Source of the DNA: CAVRXQ01 sp963725215
GTDB lineage: Bacteria > Actinomycetota > Acidimicrobiia > Acidimicrobiales > Bog-793
Length of the DNA: 64,000 nt
Assembly: GCA_963725215.1 (NCBI GenBank)
Contig: CAVRXQ010000002.1
Location: forward strand, 62,001-126,000
Reading direction: 5' to 3'
Shown here: positions 43,423 to 51,714 of the stretch, piece after piece
Layout: every line of letters starts with the position of its first letter
How positions within the stretch are numbered: position 1 is the stretch's first letter
Program-made: the position numbers and the translations under genes
Notes under the pieces: generated by a model
Seen by the model: the letters and a program-made list of their open reading frames with translations, nothing else
Told to the model about the DNA's origin: nothing
Database searches by the model: none

Positions 43423-45198
43423 TCAGCTCGCCTGCCATCGGTCGGTGAACGAGTCGCCTGCGGAGTCGAGCCCACTCGGTAGCGCAAGCACCGTGCCCCC
43501 GCTCACCATTTCGATCGCCGTGTCCGATTGTGCGCTGATCGACTCAGGGATCGGACCGACCGTTATTGATGCGTCGGCAAAGGTCACGGCGCCGAAGTCC
43601 GAGAGCGGCGCGAGCGAACACGTCGGGCTGCACACATCGGGGCGCTCGACAATCCACTCAGCCGATGACTGGGCGGCACCTGAGAATCCAACTTGAAATC
43701 TGAAATTCCACGAATCTCCGGAAATCGAACCTCGGTCGGTGAGCAAGAGCGTCCATGTGCCGGCCGACACGCTCACCGACGCGCTGACGGTGTCGCCGGG
43801 AGCAACGGGATAGGCAGTCGGGTCGAGCTCCACCTGATAGCCGTGGTTCACGTTCGAGTCACCGTACATCTCGTACCAAGCGTCGTAGGACGGAGATCCA
43901 CTCCGACAGTCGGCCTCCGTCCCGTCCTGTTCGACTGTCGAGCTCGAATAGCCGTCGATCCCGATCCATTGGACTGAATAGCTCGTGGTGTCGCCGGAGC
44001 ATGTGACCACGGGGACGGTCCAGGTGGCGCTCACAGCGTTGAACGTCGCGCTCGTATCGGCGTATCCGGACCAATTGGAAGTTTGGATCACAGCAGGAGC
44101 AACCGACAACGTCGCCGCGTTCGTAGTCGCGGAACCCGAGCTGTTAGTGAACGTCGCTTCGAACTCATAGCTATTGTCCACCGTGACCGCAGAGAAGGAG
44201 TAGGTCGCCGACGTCGCTCCTGAGATCGGATTGAACGAAGCCCCGCTGTCCGTTGACTCGTACCACTGCACCGTCGGGGTCGGACTACCTGAGGCGGACG
44301 CGGTAAACGAGGCGAGGGCTCCCTCCGCGACGAGCTCGTTTTGAGGCTGCGAGTTGATGTGCGGAGGTGATCCGGACGAGCTGATCACAGAAAGCGTCGC
44401 CTCGCCCGTCGTCGCAGAGCCCGAATTGTTCGTGAACGTCGCTTCGAACTCATAACCGTTCTCAGACGACTCCGCAGAGAACGAGTACGTCGCCGACGTC
44501 GCTCCCGAGATCGGATTGAAGGAAGCTCCGCTGTCGGTTGATTCGTACCACTGCACCATGGGGGTCGGAATACCTGAGGCAGACGCGGTAAAAGAGGCGG
44601 TCGATCCATCAGCGACCGTTTCGCTCGACGGCTCCAGAGTGACGGACGGCACGACCTGCGCGGGAGCTCCCGGAGCCGCGGGGATCACAGCGAGCGGTGA
44701 GGTAGGCGACCCTGACGGAGCTACTCGACCTAGTTCTTTCACCATTACCGAGCGACGTTCAGTCGCGCCGATGCCAGACACGTCGAGAAAAAAGGTGAGC
44801 CTCTGAGTCGCCGCGTGCTGATTCGCCGGAACTCGAACGATCATTCGCCGTTCACCCGTCGAGCAAGGAAGTCGCCTCGTAAGCCGCGGCGCCAGAGATC
44901 TAAAGCGGCACATCCGCGCGCCGTTGACCACCGCGACCAGTACGACGACTCCCCCGGTCGCCGAGAGCTGTACCGGATGTGCGACAAACTTCGCAACGCG
45001 AACTGGCGAGGGTTGGTACAAGCCGACGACTGTGTGGGTGTCGATGACTCGCTGTACGTCTCGTTTCGGGGCGTGAATCATCGATGTCGCATCCGCGGCT
45101 CTGTCGCCGACGGACAACGTGGCGGACGCGATTGCGCAGACAAATACCAGAATCCATACGTTGCACCGAGATCCTCGGATCATCGGGACGATGTTCAT
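43423..45198 (-). CDS. Secreted G1-family glutamic endopeptidase with two Ig-like domains
   Basis: About 591 residues from ATG 45198 with a signal peptide (NVWILVFVCAIASATLSVG) near residue 15-35. Two nearly identical Ig-like domains (about 185-275 and 280-370) precede the C-terminal peptidase domain starting N-W-S-G-Y-A-D. Gln410 in V-Q-W-I-G-I-D-G and Glu514 in A-E-W-I-V-E-R-P are at the positions of the Gln/Glu pair of the eqolisin (G1) peptidases, known from acid-living fungi and some bacteria. Their optimum is acidic. An N-terminal region with Cys pairs is unassigned. Prediction: a secreted acid protease with cell-surface or polymer-binding modules. Confidence 0.8.
   Translation of the reverse strand: MNIVPMIRGSRCNVWILVFVCAIASATLSVGDRAADATSMIHAPKRDVQRVIDTHTVVGLYQPSPVRVAKFVAHPVQLSATGGVVVLVAVVNGARMCRFRSLAPRLTRRLPCSTGERRMIVRVPANQHAATQRLTFFLDVSGIGATERRSVMVKELGRVAPSGSPTSPLAVIPAAPGAPAQVVPSVTLEPSSETVADGSTASFTASASGIPTPMVQWYESTDSGASFNPISGATSATYSFSAESSENGYEFEATFTNNSGSATTGEATLSVISSSGSPPHINSQPQNELVAEGALASFTASASGSPTPTVQWYESTDSGASFNPISGATSATYSFSAVTVDNSYEFEATFTNSSGSATTNAATLSVAPAVIQTSNWSGYADTSATFNAVSATWTVPVVTCSGDTTSYSVQWIGIDGYSSSTVEQDGTEADCRSGSPSYDAWYEMYGDSNVNHGYQVELDPTAYPVAPGDTVSASVSVSAGTWTLLLTDRGSISGDSWNFRFQVGFSGAAQSSAEWIVERPDVCSPTCSLAPLSDFGAVTFADASITVGPIPESISAQSDTAIEMVSGGTVLALPSGLDSAGDSFTDRWQAS
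44130..44615 (-). repeat. Intragenic tandem duplication encoding the two Ig-like domains
   Basis: Two copies of about 200 bases lie 285 bases (95 codons) apart: one near 44130-44330, one near 44415-44615. Both encode S-P-T-P-x-V-Q-W-Y-E-S-T-D-S-G-A-S-F-type sequence and S-G-A-T-S-A-T-Y-S-F-S-A, with few changes, so the duplication is recent or kept similar by recombination. Confidence 0.75.
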
Positions 45199-45321
45199 CG
45201 ACGTTGCCGCGTCATTCAAGGCGTTTTTTCGCACCACTTAGCGCGGTTGCGCACGCACGCACGTCGGTCGTCGAAGAATGCCTGCCCGAACAGATCGGAG
45301 ATCTGGACGGCCACTCAGGCG

Positions 45322-45641
45322 TCACCCTCCTGTCACGAAGTCGAAGTACAAGAACACGTCTCGCGAAATGCAGTGGCGGTTGCAGTCGGGACCGAATCGC
45401 ACACCTCGGGGGTCGTGGAAGCGGATCGACCCATCAGCTTTGAAGATCCTGACGAGTCGGCCGCCGGCTCCCGGACTCTCGAGATGGCGTGCGTCGCAGC
45501 AAAGGGCCACCGACAAGACACCACGATGTTGCCGTTGGGCGCGATCGTGAGATCGAGAGGGCTCATACCTGTCATCGCGGTCCCATGTGGAGCCGACCTG
45601 AAACTCATGTGCAGGTCCGCCCGTGGCTCGCCCGCCGGCAT
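45322..45641 (-). pseudogene. Fragment of an NHL/beta-propeller protein
   Basis: Two overlapping minus-strand frames together give G-M-S-P-L-D-L-T-I-A-P-N-G-N-I-V-V-S followed, after a shift, by G-G-R-L-V-R-I-F-K-A-D-G-S-I and P-R-G-V-R-F-G-P-D. This is two to three consecutive blades of an NHL/SMP-30-like propeller lacking both ends. There is no start or signal. The fragment lies just upstream of the G1 peptidase on the same strand and looks like relic DNA. Confidence 0.6.
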
Positions 45642-45706
45642 GCCCGTGGCGATCGTGACCGCGCCCGGGCACGCCGGTGGGGGAAGACCCGCGGTATACC
45701 TGGCAG

Positions 45707-46439
45707 ATGGATTACGTCAGGTCGATTCATCAGGACGGCGACCTCTTCTACTCGACAGCGTTTGCGGCCGACCCGTCCCTTGGCGTTCCGTACTGTCCCG
45801 ATTGGCGGATTGCCGACCTCGTGTGGCACCTCGGCGAGGTGCACTGGTTCTGGGCCACCGACATTGAAATGCGTGCGACCGACCCCGAACAGATCGAGCT
45901 TGAAAAGCCAGCGCGACCACGAACGTACGAGGACGTGGTCTCATGGGGTCGCTCGTAGCTCGATCGGGTACTCCAGATCTTCGAGTCGACGGGCGATGAC
46001 GTACCGGTTTGGACTTGGGCGCTCAACGAATCGGACCACACCGTCGGCTTCATCCGGCGCCATCAGGTGCAAGAAACAGCCGTGCACCGTTGGGACATTC
46101 AGAGTGCCGCGACAGACAGCCCGCCCGACGAGGTCGATCCCGAGATGGCATCGGACTCCATTGACGAGTTCCTCACCACTTCGTTGCCCTGGGCTGTCAA
46201 CGAAAAAAAAGCCGCTGTCCGGTTCGGTGCACCTGCACTGCACCGACGTCACCGGAGAGTGGTTCATCGAGCCGAATGGCACCGTCAATCGTGCCCACGC
46301 CAACGGCGATGTCGCCGTTCGGGGAACAGCTTCGGATCTTCTACTCGCCCTTTACAATCGCATCCCCATCGACGGACTCGACGTGATCGGCAACACCTCA
46401 GTCGCCAGACACTTGGTCGAGCGGGTCGATACGACCTGA
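45707..46439 (+). pseudogene. Mycothiol-dependent maleylpyruvate isomerase-like (DinB_2) gene with a nonsense codon and a frameshift
   Basis: From ATG 45707 the reading contains Y-V-R-S-I-H-x-D-G-D and V-P-Y-C-P-D-W-R-I-A-D-L-V-W-H-L-G-E-V-H-W, the N-terminal four-helix unit of the maleylpyruvate isomerase/TIGR03083 family with its metal-binding His. A TAG at 45956-45958 stops it (a CAG-to-TAG change fits), and the same frame then continues with the second helix pair and V-H-R-W-D. A second break lies in an A8 run near 46205, after which V-H-L-H-C-T-D-V-x-G-E-W and R-G-T-A-S-D-L-L-L-A-L complete the C-terminal domain. Length without breaks would be about 240 residues. Confidence 0.75.
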
Positions 46440-46526
46440 CGCGTCACCAACTCGGACAGCCGTGGTGACGTCGGATCACAATCCCGCCATCGGCGACAGC
46501 GGATACTCGACACGCGCTTGCCGGGC

Positions 46527-47261
46527 TCAGCCGGTGCCGGCCTCCTCGTCTGCGGCCGCCGCGCTCCCTTCTGCCGGGACCTCCTCGCCCGAGCTCACCA
46601 GCTCGCCCGCCTCTTTGAAGGCCGAGTCGAATGCCTCCGCGGAATTCGACATCGCTTCGTCGAAGTCCAAAGACGCCTGCTGCAATTGCTCGGCGCGCCG
46701 GCGCGAGGCACCCGAAACGGCGACTTCGTAGGCGTTGACGCCCTCGCGCAGCTCAGCCGCCCGTTGCACTCCCGCTCGATAAATCGACTCAGCGCGCGCC
46801 GCGCCGGCTAGCTTGATCGCCTCTGCGCGTTCGGTTGCGCTGAGCGACGCTACCTCCGCCGCCCTCAGCGCTTCCTCGTGCGCCAAGCGAGCGGCCGTGA
46901 GTTCTTGTTGGTACGCCTGTTCGACCTCGCGCGCCGCCACCACTTCGGCACGTTGCAGCGCGTTGCTGTAACTCTCCTCGGCTGCCTTGGCTGCGGTGGC
47001 TCGCGTCTTTTCGGCGTCACGCAGCTGCTCGTCGTGGAGCTCGGAGAGTTGCTTCAACGCCTCGGCGCGCGTGATGGATGCGACCCGGATGCGCTCCGCT
47101 CGGGCGATCGTGGCTTTGCGAACGAGGTCGGCTCGGGCGATCTCGGCTCGGGCGACTTCGTCGGCAGCGAGCAGCGCTTCGTCCCGAGCGCGCTCGGCGG
47201 CACGCATCGCCTCGTCCTCGGCATGGCGACCGGTCTCGATCGGAATGACGTTCCTCGTCAC
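46527..47261 (-). CDS. Long Ala/Glu/Arg coiled-coil protein, unknown function
   Basis: A 244-residue protein that is almost entirely helical: about 215 residues with Ala, Glu, Arg and Lys in heptad order (ARAERIRVASITRAEALKQL, then EALRAAEVASLSATERAEA) and few Gly or Pro. The tail is acidic and low-complexity. Nothing matches a named family; it could be a cytoskeletal filament or a membrane-bound scaffold. The similar protein at 16568 suggests a repeated architecture. ATG 47261 has a GAGGG-like ribosome site. Confidence 0.6.
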   Translation of the reverse strand: MTRNVIPIETGRHAEDEAMRAAERARDEALLAADEVARAEIARADLVRKATIARAERIRVASITRAEALKQLSELHDEQLRDAEKTRATAAKAAEESYSNALQRAEVVAAREVEQAYQQELTAARLAHEEALRAAEVASLSATERAEAIKLAGAARAESIYRAGVQRAAELREGVNAYEVAVSGASRRRAEQLQQASLDFDEAMSNSAEAFDSAFKEAGELVSSGEEVPAEGSAAAADEEAGTG

Positions 47262-47431
47262 GATGCGGCCCTCCCTTGCTTTGCGGCGTTGGGGGTTCCA
47301 TCTGAATGCCCCAGCAGGGGCGCTGCAAGCCGCGCACGACTACCCAGCGTCAGCCCCAGCCCCAAGTGGAGTGCTTGAGAGTCACTTACAGGTCACCGTG
47401 CGAGCGGAATCGCCCGATACGTTCCCAGGTT

Positions 47432-47870
47432 ATGGAGATGGTGCGTCACGTGGTCGTGTTCGACGCCGCCGATCTCGATGCAGAGAGCACGTTCTGGGCT
47501 GCGATGTTCGGCGGGCACGTCTTCGGAGACGACAGTTTTCACTGCGTCATCAGTGCCTCCGGCGAGTGGCACGTCGGCGTGCAACTGGCGCCGAACCACG
47601 GTTCCGCCCGAATGGCCGGATGGGGTTCCTCAGCAGGTGCATCTCGACCTCCACGTCGAAAACCCGCGAGCTGCACACGAAGTGGCGGTGGGGCTCGGCG
47701 CCAGGTTGCTCCAGCCAGGCGATTTCGACGCCGAAGAGGGCCACCAGGTGTACGCCGACCCGGCAGGCCACCCGTTCTGCATCGGCTGGCGGCACCCTTC
47801 TCGAGAGTCGATCGCGGCATTCGTTGCTGATCGGTTGAGTGCGGAGGGGGCGGACTCGGGACGGGGCTAA
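47432..47870 (+). pseudogene. VOC-family (glyoxalase-fold) protein with a one-base frameshift
   Basis: From ATG 47432 the frame gives MVRHVVVFDAADLDAESTFWAAMFGG and, later, W-H-V-G-V-Q-L-A-P-N-H; near 47600 one extra G shifts to V-P-P-E-W-P-D-G-V-P-Q-Q-V-H-L-D-L-H-V, D-A-E-E-G-H-Q-V-Y-A-D-P-A-G-H-P-F-C and the end. Together these make a ~145-residue member of the common actinobacterial VOC group with D-P-x-G-H-P-F-C. All fold elements are conserved, so a single indel is the only lesion. Confidence 0.8.
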
Positions 47871-48102
47871 CAGGAGCCGGCGGCACCGCGCGTAGGTTCT
47901 CGTCTCGCTCCAGCGCCGCGAACTCTCCCCTAAGGGCGAGATGGTGTCAGGTGTGCCCGTCAATTTTCTTTTCGGCAGCCCGCCCCACGACGCTACGACG
48001 AAAACCTTCCGAGCGCCGAGAGACCAGGTGGACCACCGGCGTCTCAGTGTGTCCCTAACCGGGTCTCGAATTAGGTGAGCGGACGTTCTCAAACGTGCGA
48101 TT

Positions 48103-49251
48103 TTGCTGTCGATAGCGACGAGAGGCGCCGTAAAGACAGATGTGGCCGTATCGAGCGTTCGCGCCTGGAAACGCATTCGCGTGGTCTGGCCCACCGATTT
48201 GTCGCCCGGCGCTCTGCGTCAAGCAGCCTTTCTCTTTGCGGCGGCGGGGTTCATCGGACTTGTGAACGACGTCGTTCCCGGCGACGCCAACTGGGGGCGC
48301 GCGTGGTCGGGGATCCTCGACGGCGTCGCGGTCGTAATCGGCGCCGTCGTGTGGCTGTTGCGGAACGAAGAGTCGCTGCTGCGACCGCTCGCGTATGCGT
48401 CGGCATTCATCGCATACGCGCTAGTTGGCCTGAACAATGTTGTTGGGGCTCTGCCCCCGGCGACTCTCGGAATTTGGTTCGTCCTCGTCGCCGTGTGTGT
48501 CGGTTCATGGCTGCCCCGTGGCACGGTGTTGCTCTCGTCTCCCTTCATGACCCTGGCATACGTCCTGCCGCTCGAATTCGGTGCGCCGCGCTCGCATGAC
48601 GATTTGCTTGCGGCGACACTCGTCGTTCCGCTCGCAGTGCTATCCGGCGAGATCGTCGCTGCTAACTCGGCTTCCTTGCACGAGGCGCACGCGGCGCAGA
48701 AACAGCTGCTTGGCGAGTTGACCAGGCAATCAACGACGGATCCTTTGACAAGCCTCGGTAATCGCCGATTCGGTGACGTTCTCCTCGATTCCCTCGCTCC
48801 GGGAGATGCGATCGCGGTGCTTGATCTTGACCGACTCAAAGTCGTGAACGATACATACGGACACCGACGCGGCGACGAGGAGCTCAAGAGGTTTGGCAAA
48901 TACCTGCTGGCGAACCTGCGTGAAAACGATGCCGTCGCCAGGTTCGGTGGCGACGAATTCATCCTCGTGATGCAGAAAGCCGCGGCCGATGGTCAAGAAG
49001 TCGTGAGCCGTTTGGTCGATGGGTGGCGACTCTCAAATCCGCAAACAACTCTCAGCGCCGGCGTCGCAATCCACGCCGTAGGCGTCTCACCGGAGCTGAC
49101 GTATTCGGATGCCGATCGCGCCCTCTATTCGGCCAAGCACGACGGCGGCGGGAGATGCGCCCTTGCATCACCTCGGCAGGCGAATCCCACCATCAATCAA
49201 ACCGGTCTTTCGGGACCGACGCGGGAGTCGCTAGCGGCCGACGCCTCCTGA
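48103..49251 (+). CDS. Membrane-bound diguanylate cyclase
   Basis: About 382 residues. TTG 48103 and GTG 48142 are both possible starts; the second would give 369 residues. Six or so membrane helices cover about 40-190 (AAFLFAAAGFIGLVNDV, ILDGVAVVIGAVVWLLR, AYASAFIAYALVGLNNVVG, FVLVAVCVGSWLPRG and more). The GGDEF domain (about 208-360) has R-F-G-G-D-E-F with I-site R-E-N-D five residues upstream. No GAF or PAS domain intervenes, so the membrane part is the probable sensor. Confidence 0.88.
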   Translation: MLSIATRGAVKTDVAVSSVRAWKRIRVVWPTDLSPGALRQAAFLFAAAGFIGLVNDVVPGDANWGRAWSGILDGVAVVIGAVVWLLRNEESLLRPLAYASAFIAYALVGLNNVVGALPPATLGIWFVLVAVCVGSWLPRGTVLLSSPFMTLAYVLPLEFGAPRSHDDLLAATLVVPLAVLSGEIVAANSASLHEAHAAQKQLLGELTRQSTTDPLTSLGNRRFGDVLLDSLAPGDAIAVLDLDRLKVVNDTYGHRRGDEELKRFGKYLLANLRENDAVARFGGDEFILVMQKAAADGQEVVSRLVDGWRLSNPQTTLSAGVAIHAVGVSPELTYSDADRALYSAKHDGGGRCALASPRQANPTINQTGLSGPTRESLAADAS

Positions 49252-49267
49252 GGAAGAGGTCTTTCTC

Positions 49268-49310
49268 GTCGGGCTGCCGGGATTTGAACCCGGCACCTCT
49301 TAACCCCCGG
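49268..49310 (-). repeat. Imperfect tRNA-Pro(GGG) 3'-half fragment (third att-like copy)
   Basis: On the minus strand it reads from an anticodon-loop start to discriminator A: variable loop, T-arm (CCGGG-TTCAAAT-CCCGG) and acceptor CAGCCCG. It differs from the copies at 51428 and 63746 at three positions (GGGAC to GGCAC, TTGAC to TTAAC, CCCAG to CCCGG). The expected 5' half (acceptor CGGGCTG, D-arm) is absent next to it. Confidence 0.75.
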
Positions 49311-49453
49311 TCAATGAAGACGGAACGTTGTGAGGAACATCGTGTGACCTGGTCTTGTGCCAGCAAAAAGTGCAAAGTTAAGCGCAGCTCAAAACCCGGC
49401 CCCGCTCTCCCACTCGGCGACCGTTCGGTCCGACAAGTGATACGTGTGTCGGG

Positions 49454-49700
49454 ATGCAAAACGGGGTCCACAGGTCAACGGCTACATCCGGTTCACCATA
49501 CGAAATGTCGATCGGTTTCAGCCGTGCTGTCCGTGTTGAGAATCGAATCGTCGTTTCCGGAACGGCACCGATTTGGTCATCCGGCGACTGTCCGGACGAC
49601 GCCGAGGAACAAACACGGCGCTACTTCGAAATCATTGAGGATGCGCTGGTGCTGGGCTCAGCGACGTCCCTACCGCCGGGACCCGAGGCAGCACGTCACT
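49454..49700 (+). pseudogene. RidA/YjgF-family gene fragment
   Basis: The frame contains S-P-Y-E-x-x-I-G-F-S-R-A-V, then S-G-T-A-P-I-W and C-P-D-D-A-E-E-Q-T-R-R, matching the N-terminal 60 residues of RidA-type imine deaminases. After about 49640 the family pattern is lost and no R-T-R-M-Y segment follows, so the gene is truncated and decayed. There is no plausible start codon. Confidence 0.65.
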
Positions 49701-50029
49701 TACCCACACGTCCGAGCAGCTTGATCAGGAGCCGGTCCGACCAACAAAGACACCCCAGCCGAGCGTGCCCATTCCCTCGCTCAGGTAGAGGCGTCTTGAT
49801 CTATTGCGCTCCGTCAGCACCGCGGCGGGGTCCGGATCGTAGGGATGGGCGAGCAGCCAGTCCGAGACGTTCAGCCACCGGCTCGCAGCTCACATTATGT
49901 GACACCTCGGATCGATCGGGGTGGTCTTCAAGCTCTTCGGCATGAGCGGCCGGACGAGTTCGAGGACAACTCGACCCGGAACCCCGATACCTCTCCGGCG
50001 AATACATCTGTGACAACGCGCCGCTTCGC
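49701..50029. other. Decayed DNA without an intact gene
   Basis: No complete gene can be supported. On the minus strand near 49810-49900 one frame spells W-L-N-V-S-D-W-L-L-A-H-P-Y-D-P-D-P-A-A-V, which has the look of an enzyme C-terminus but ends in other frames. Gene remnants on either side suggest a decayed insertion zone. Confidence 0.4.
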
Positions 50030-50182
50030 TTAAGCCTCACGAGCCGATTCGAGAATATGTTCGCGATCGAGATCGAGCTGGTGGTGCTCCTTCGCGTGCT
50101 GCTGGACCTTGGCGACGAGATCGTCGTCATTCGCGCCTCGGATCACCTCGCCACACGGCGGGCACGTCACTTCCTTTGCCAT
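50030..50182 (-). CDS. DUF1059 family protein
   Basis: A 50-residue protein from ATG 50182 with GGAGG seven bases upstream. It matches DUF1059 closely: M-A-K-E-V-T-C-P-x-C-G, then D-D-L-V-A-K-V-Q-Q-H-A-K-E-H-H and H-I-L-E-S-A. The C-P-x-C and His residues suggest a small metal-binding module. It is one of the few intact genes in the 49.3-51.4 kb stretch. Confidence 0.8.
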   Translation of the reverse strand: MAKEVTCPPCGEVIRGANDDDLVAKVQQHAKEHHQLDLDREHILESAREA

Positions 50183-50346
50183 TTCACAACCTCCAATCGT
50201 TGCGATACCGAACGGGATTCGATTAACGGATCCGAATTCAACACCCGTCCCATAACACCGTAGATCGGCGACGATGGGTGACCCCAACCGCCGGGCTTGC
50301 GGCACCCCCCCCGCACCGTAAGGGCGTCCTTGACCCTCTACGAGGT

Positions 50347-50571
50347 CAAAGCTGCCCTTCAACTTGGTCGTCCGCGACGAGTTCGACTTCAAACCCATCT
50401 GAGTTGACGAGATATGCCGCGTAGTGTCCCGGGCCACCCGCGTATGGGTGGCGATCCGCGAAGAGCGGCTCCCAGCCATGATCGAGGGCCTCGCGACTCA
50501 CACGGTCGCAGTCGGTCCGAGTGCCGACGTGAAACGCGAATGTATCCGAGCCGTCGGGACGTAACGCTTGC
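50347..50571 (-). pseudogene. C-terminal fragment of a VOC-family protein
   Basis: The minus-strand frame ending at TGA 50347 contains F-A-F-H-V-G-T-R-T-D-C-D-R-V, H-G-W-E-P-L-F-A-D-R-H-P-Y and G-P-G-H-Y-A-A-Y-L-V-N-S-D-G-F-E-V-E-L-V, the second half of a VOC/glyoxalase-fold protein. The first half and any start codon are missing. Confidence 0.65.
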
Positions 50572-50817
50572 CTTAGACGCGACCGACTTTACGAAGTACT
50601 CATTCGACGCTGTCGTGGTCGCGTTCCGTTCCAAGCGCGGTTCCGACGCCGACTCGGCCGGATTTGCCGCCATTTGGGTAGTGGGACCAGTGGTGGAGCG
50701 CGTACATCGTCTCGATATCTAGTGTCGCATCAGGCAACGTTCGAGGGGTCACTGCCCGGCACTTCGGGGCTAGGCCAGATGCCCACCGGACGGGCGCGCC
50801 TCGTGGTGCTCCTGGGT

Positions 50818-51190
50818 CTACACGAGTGAGTTGATGACGCGTCCCCTGTGCTGTGTCGTGACCTGAGCCTTGTTCGCCCACGCGAGCACCGCTCCCCATA
50901 TCTGGAAAGGCTTGCGAAAGCGTCCAGTGGTTGGTTACCCCGGCCTCGGACTCGTAGATCTCATCGAGGACATAGACGGTGTTGCCCGTCGGCTCAGAAC
51001 CAGGGTCGAGAGGGTTAGAAAGCTCAGCTCCCTTGGACACGTTGTAGGAAAGCAACGCCAGTTCGCCCGACCTGGGGTGACTCGTCTCCATCCACTTTCC
51101 ATGGCTCGCGAACAGCCGATCGCCTTCGGCAACCTGATCCGGCGAAACCGTGAACGTGATGGTGAGATGTACCTTGTCCTTGTATCCCAT
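50818..51190 (-). pseudogene. Antibiotic-biosynthesis-monooxygenase-like protein, frameshifted near its end
   Basis: From ATG 51190 (GYKDKVHLTITFTVSPDQ) the protein has the layout of a small ABM/quinol monooxygenase-like dimer: G-E-L-A-L-L-S-Y-N-V, Y-V-L-D-E-I-Y-E-S-E-A-G-V-T-N-H-W. After F-P-D the frame runs into nonsense, but a one-base shift restores G-A-V-L-A-W-A-N-K-A-Q-V-T-T-Q-H and a stop at 50818. Expected length about 120 residues. One indel is the only visible fault. Confidence 0.65.
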
Positions 51191-51427
51191 CAGGTTTCTC
51201 CGATGTCCGTGAGACCACGTCGTCGGGCGCTGACGCTAGGTCAACCAACCCACACTGACAATCGGAGTTGGGTATCCCAGTTCGCCGGGCGGGAGGCACA
51301 GCCAACAACAGTGCCAACGTTGTCTGACGCGGCACTAGTTCCGGACTGATGGCTGCCAATCTGGCTGTCAGGCAATCTTGCTGACACCTGACAAGGCCTC
51401 ATCCTCGCCACTGAACTGCTGCTTCTG

Positions 51428-51471
51428 AGTCGGGCTGCCGGGATTTGAACCCGGGACCTCTTGACCCCCAG
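51428..51471 (-). repeat. att-like 44-bp tRNA-Pro(GGG) 3'-half, left copy
   Basis: Identical over 44 bases to 63746-63789. On the minus strand it starts at the anticodon loop (CTGGGGG) and runs through variable loop, T-arm and acceptor strand CAGCCCG to the discriminator A. The 5' half of the tRNA is not found next to it: the base of the anticodon stem pairs only for three bases before the sequence diverges. Confidence 0.85.
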
Positions 51472-51646
51472 TCAGTAATTCGTCGTTCGGCGTCGTTCGG
51501 CGTGGCGCTGTCTCGCTAGCCACTGCTAAGCCGTTTCAGCAGATCAGATGGCCGTTTTCCCTCGTGCAACTTGACCGGGCCGAATCTGGCAAGTCGAGAC
51601 CAAACGAGCCTCGACGAGAGACTTAGTTGACATGTAGTTGACCGAT

Positions 51647-51671
51647 CGGGACCTCTTGACATCGCGTCAAG
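51647..51671 (-). repeat. Short tRNA-Pro-like piece with intact anticodon stem and altered loop
   Basis: Fourteen bases (CGGGACCTCTTGAC) equal the variable-loop/anticodon-stem part of the repeats. What follows is the correctly paired other strand of the stem, giving CTTGA-CATCGCG-TCAAG, a 5-bp stem with a 7-base loop, as in an anticodon arm. On the minus strand the loop is CGCGATG instead of CTGGGGG. No D-arm or T-arm is present, so it is not a tRNA gene. Confidence 0.45.
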
Positions 51672-51714
51672 TAAACCCACCAATAAAGTCGCGTGGGTAA
51701 TTTGGACTGAATTA

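Noticed and set aside
51428..51475. A functional tRNA-Pro gene at any of the three copies
   Set aside because: Only the 3' half is present; the acceptor 5' strand, D-arm and 5' anticodon stem are missing beside all copies.
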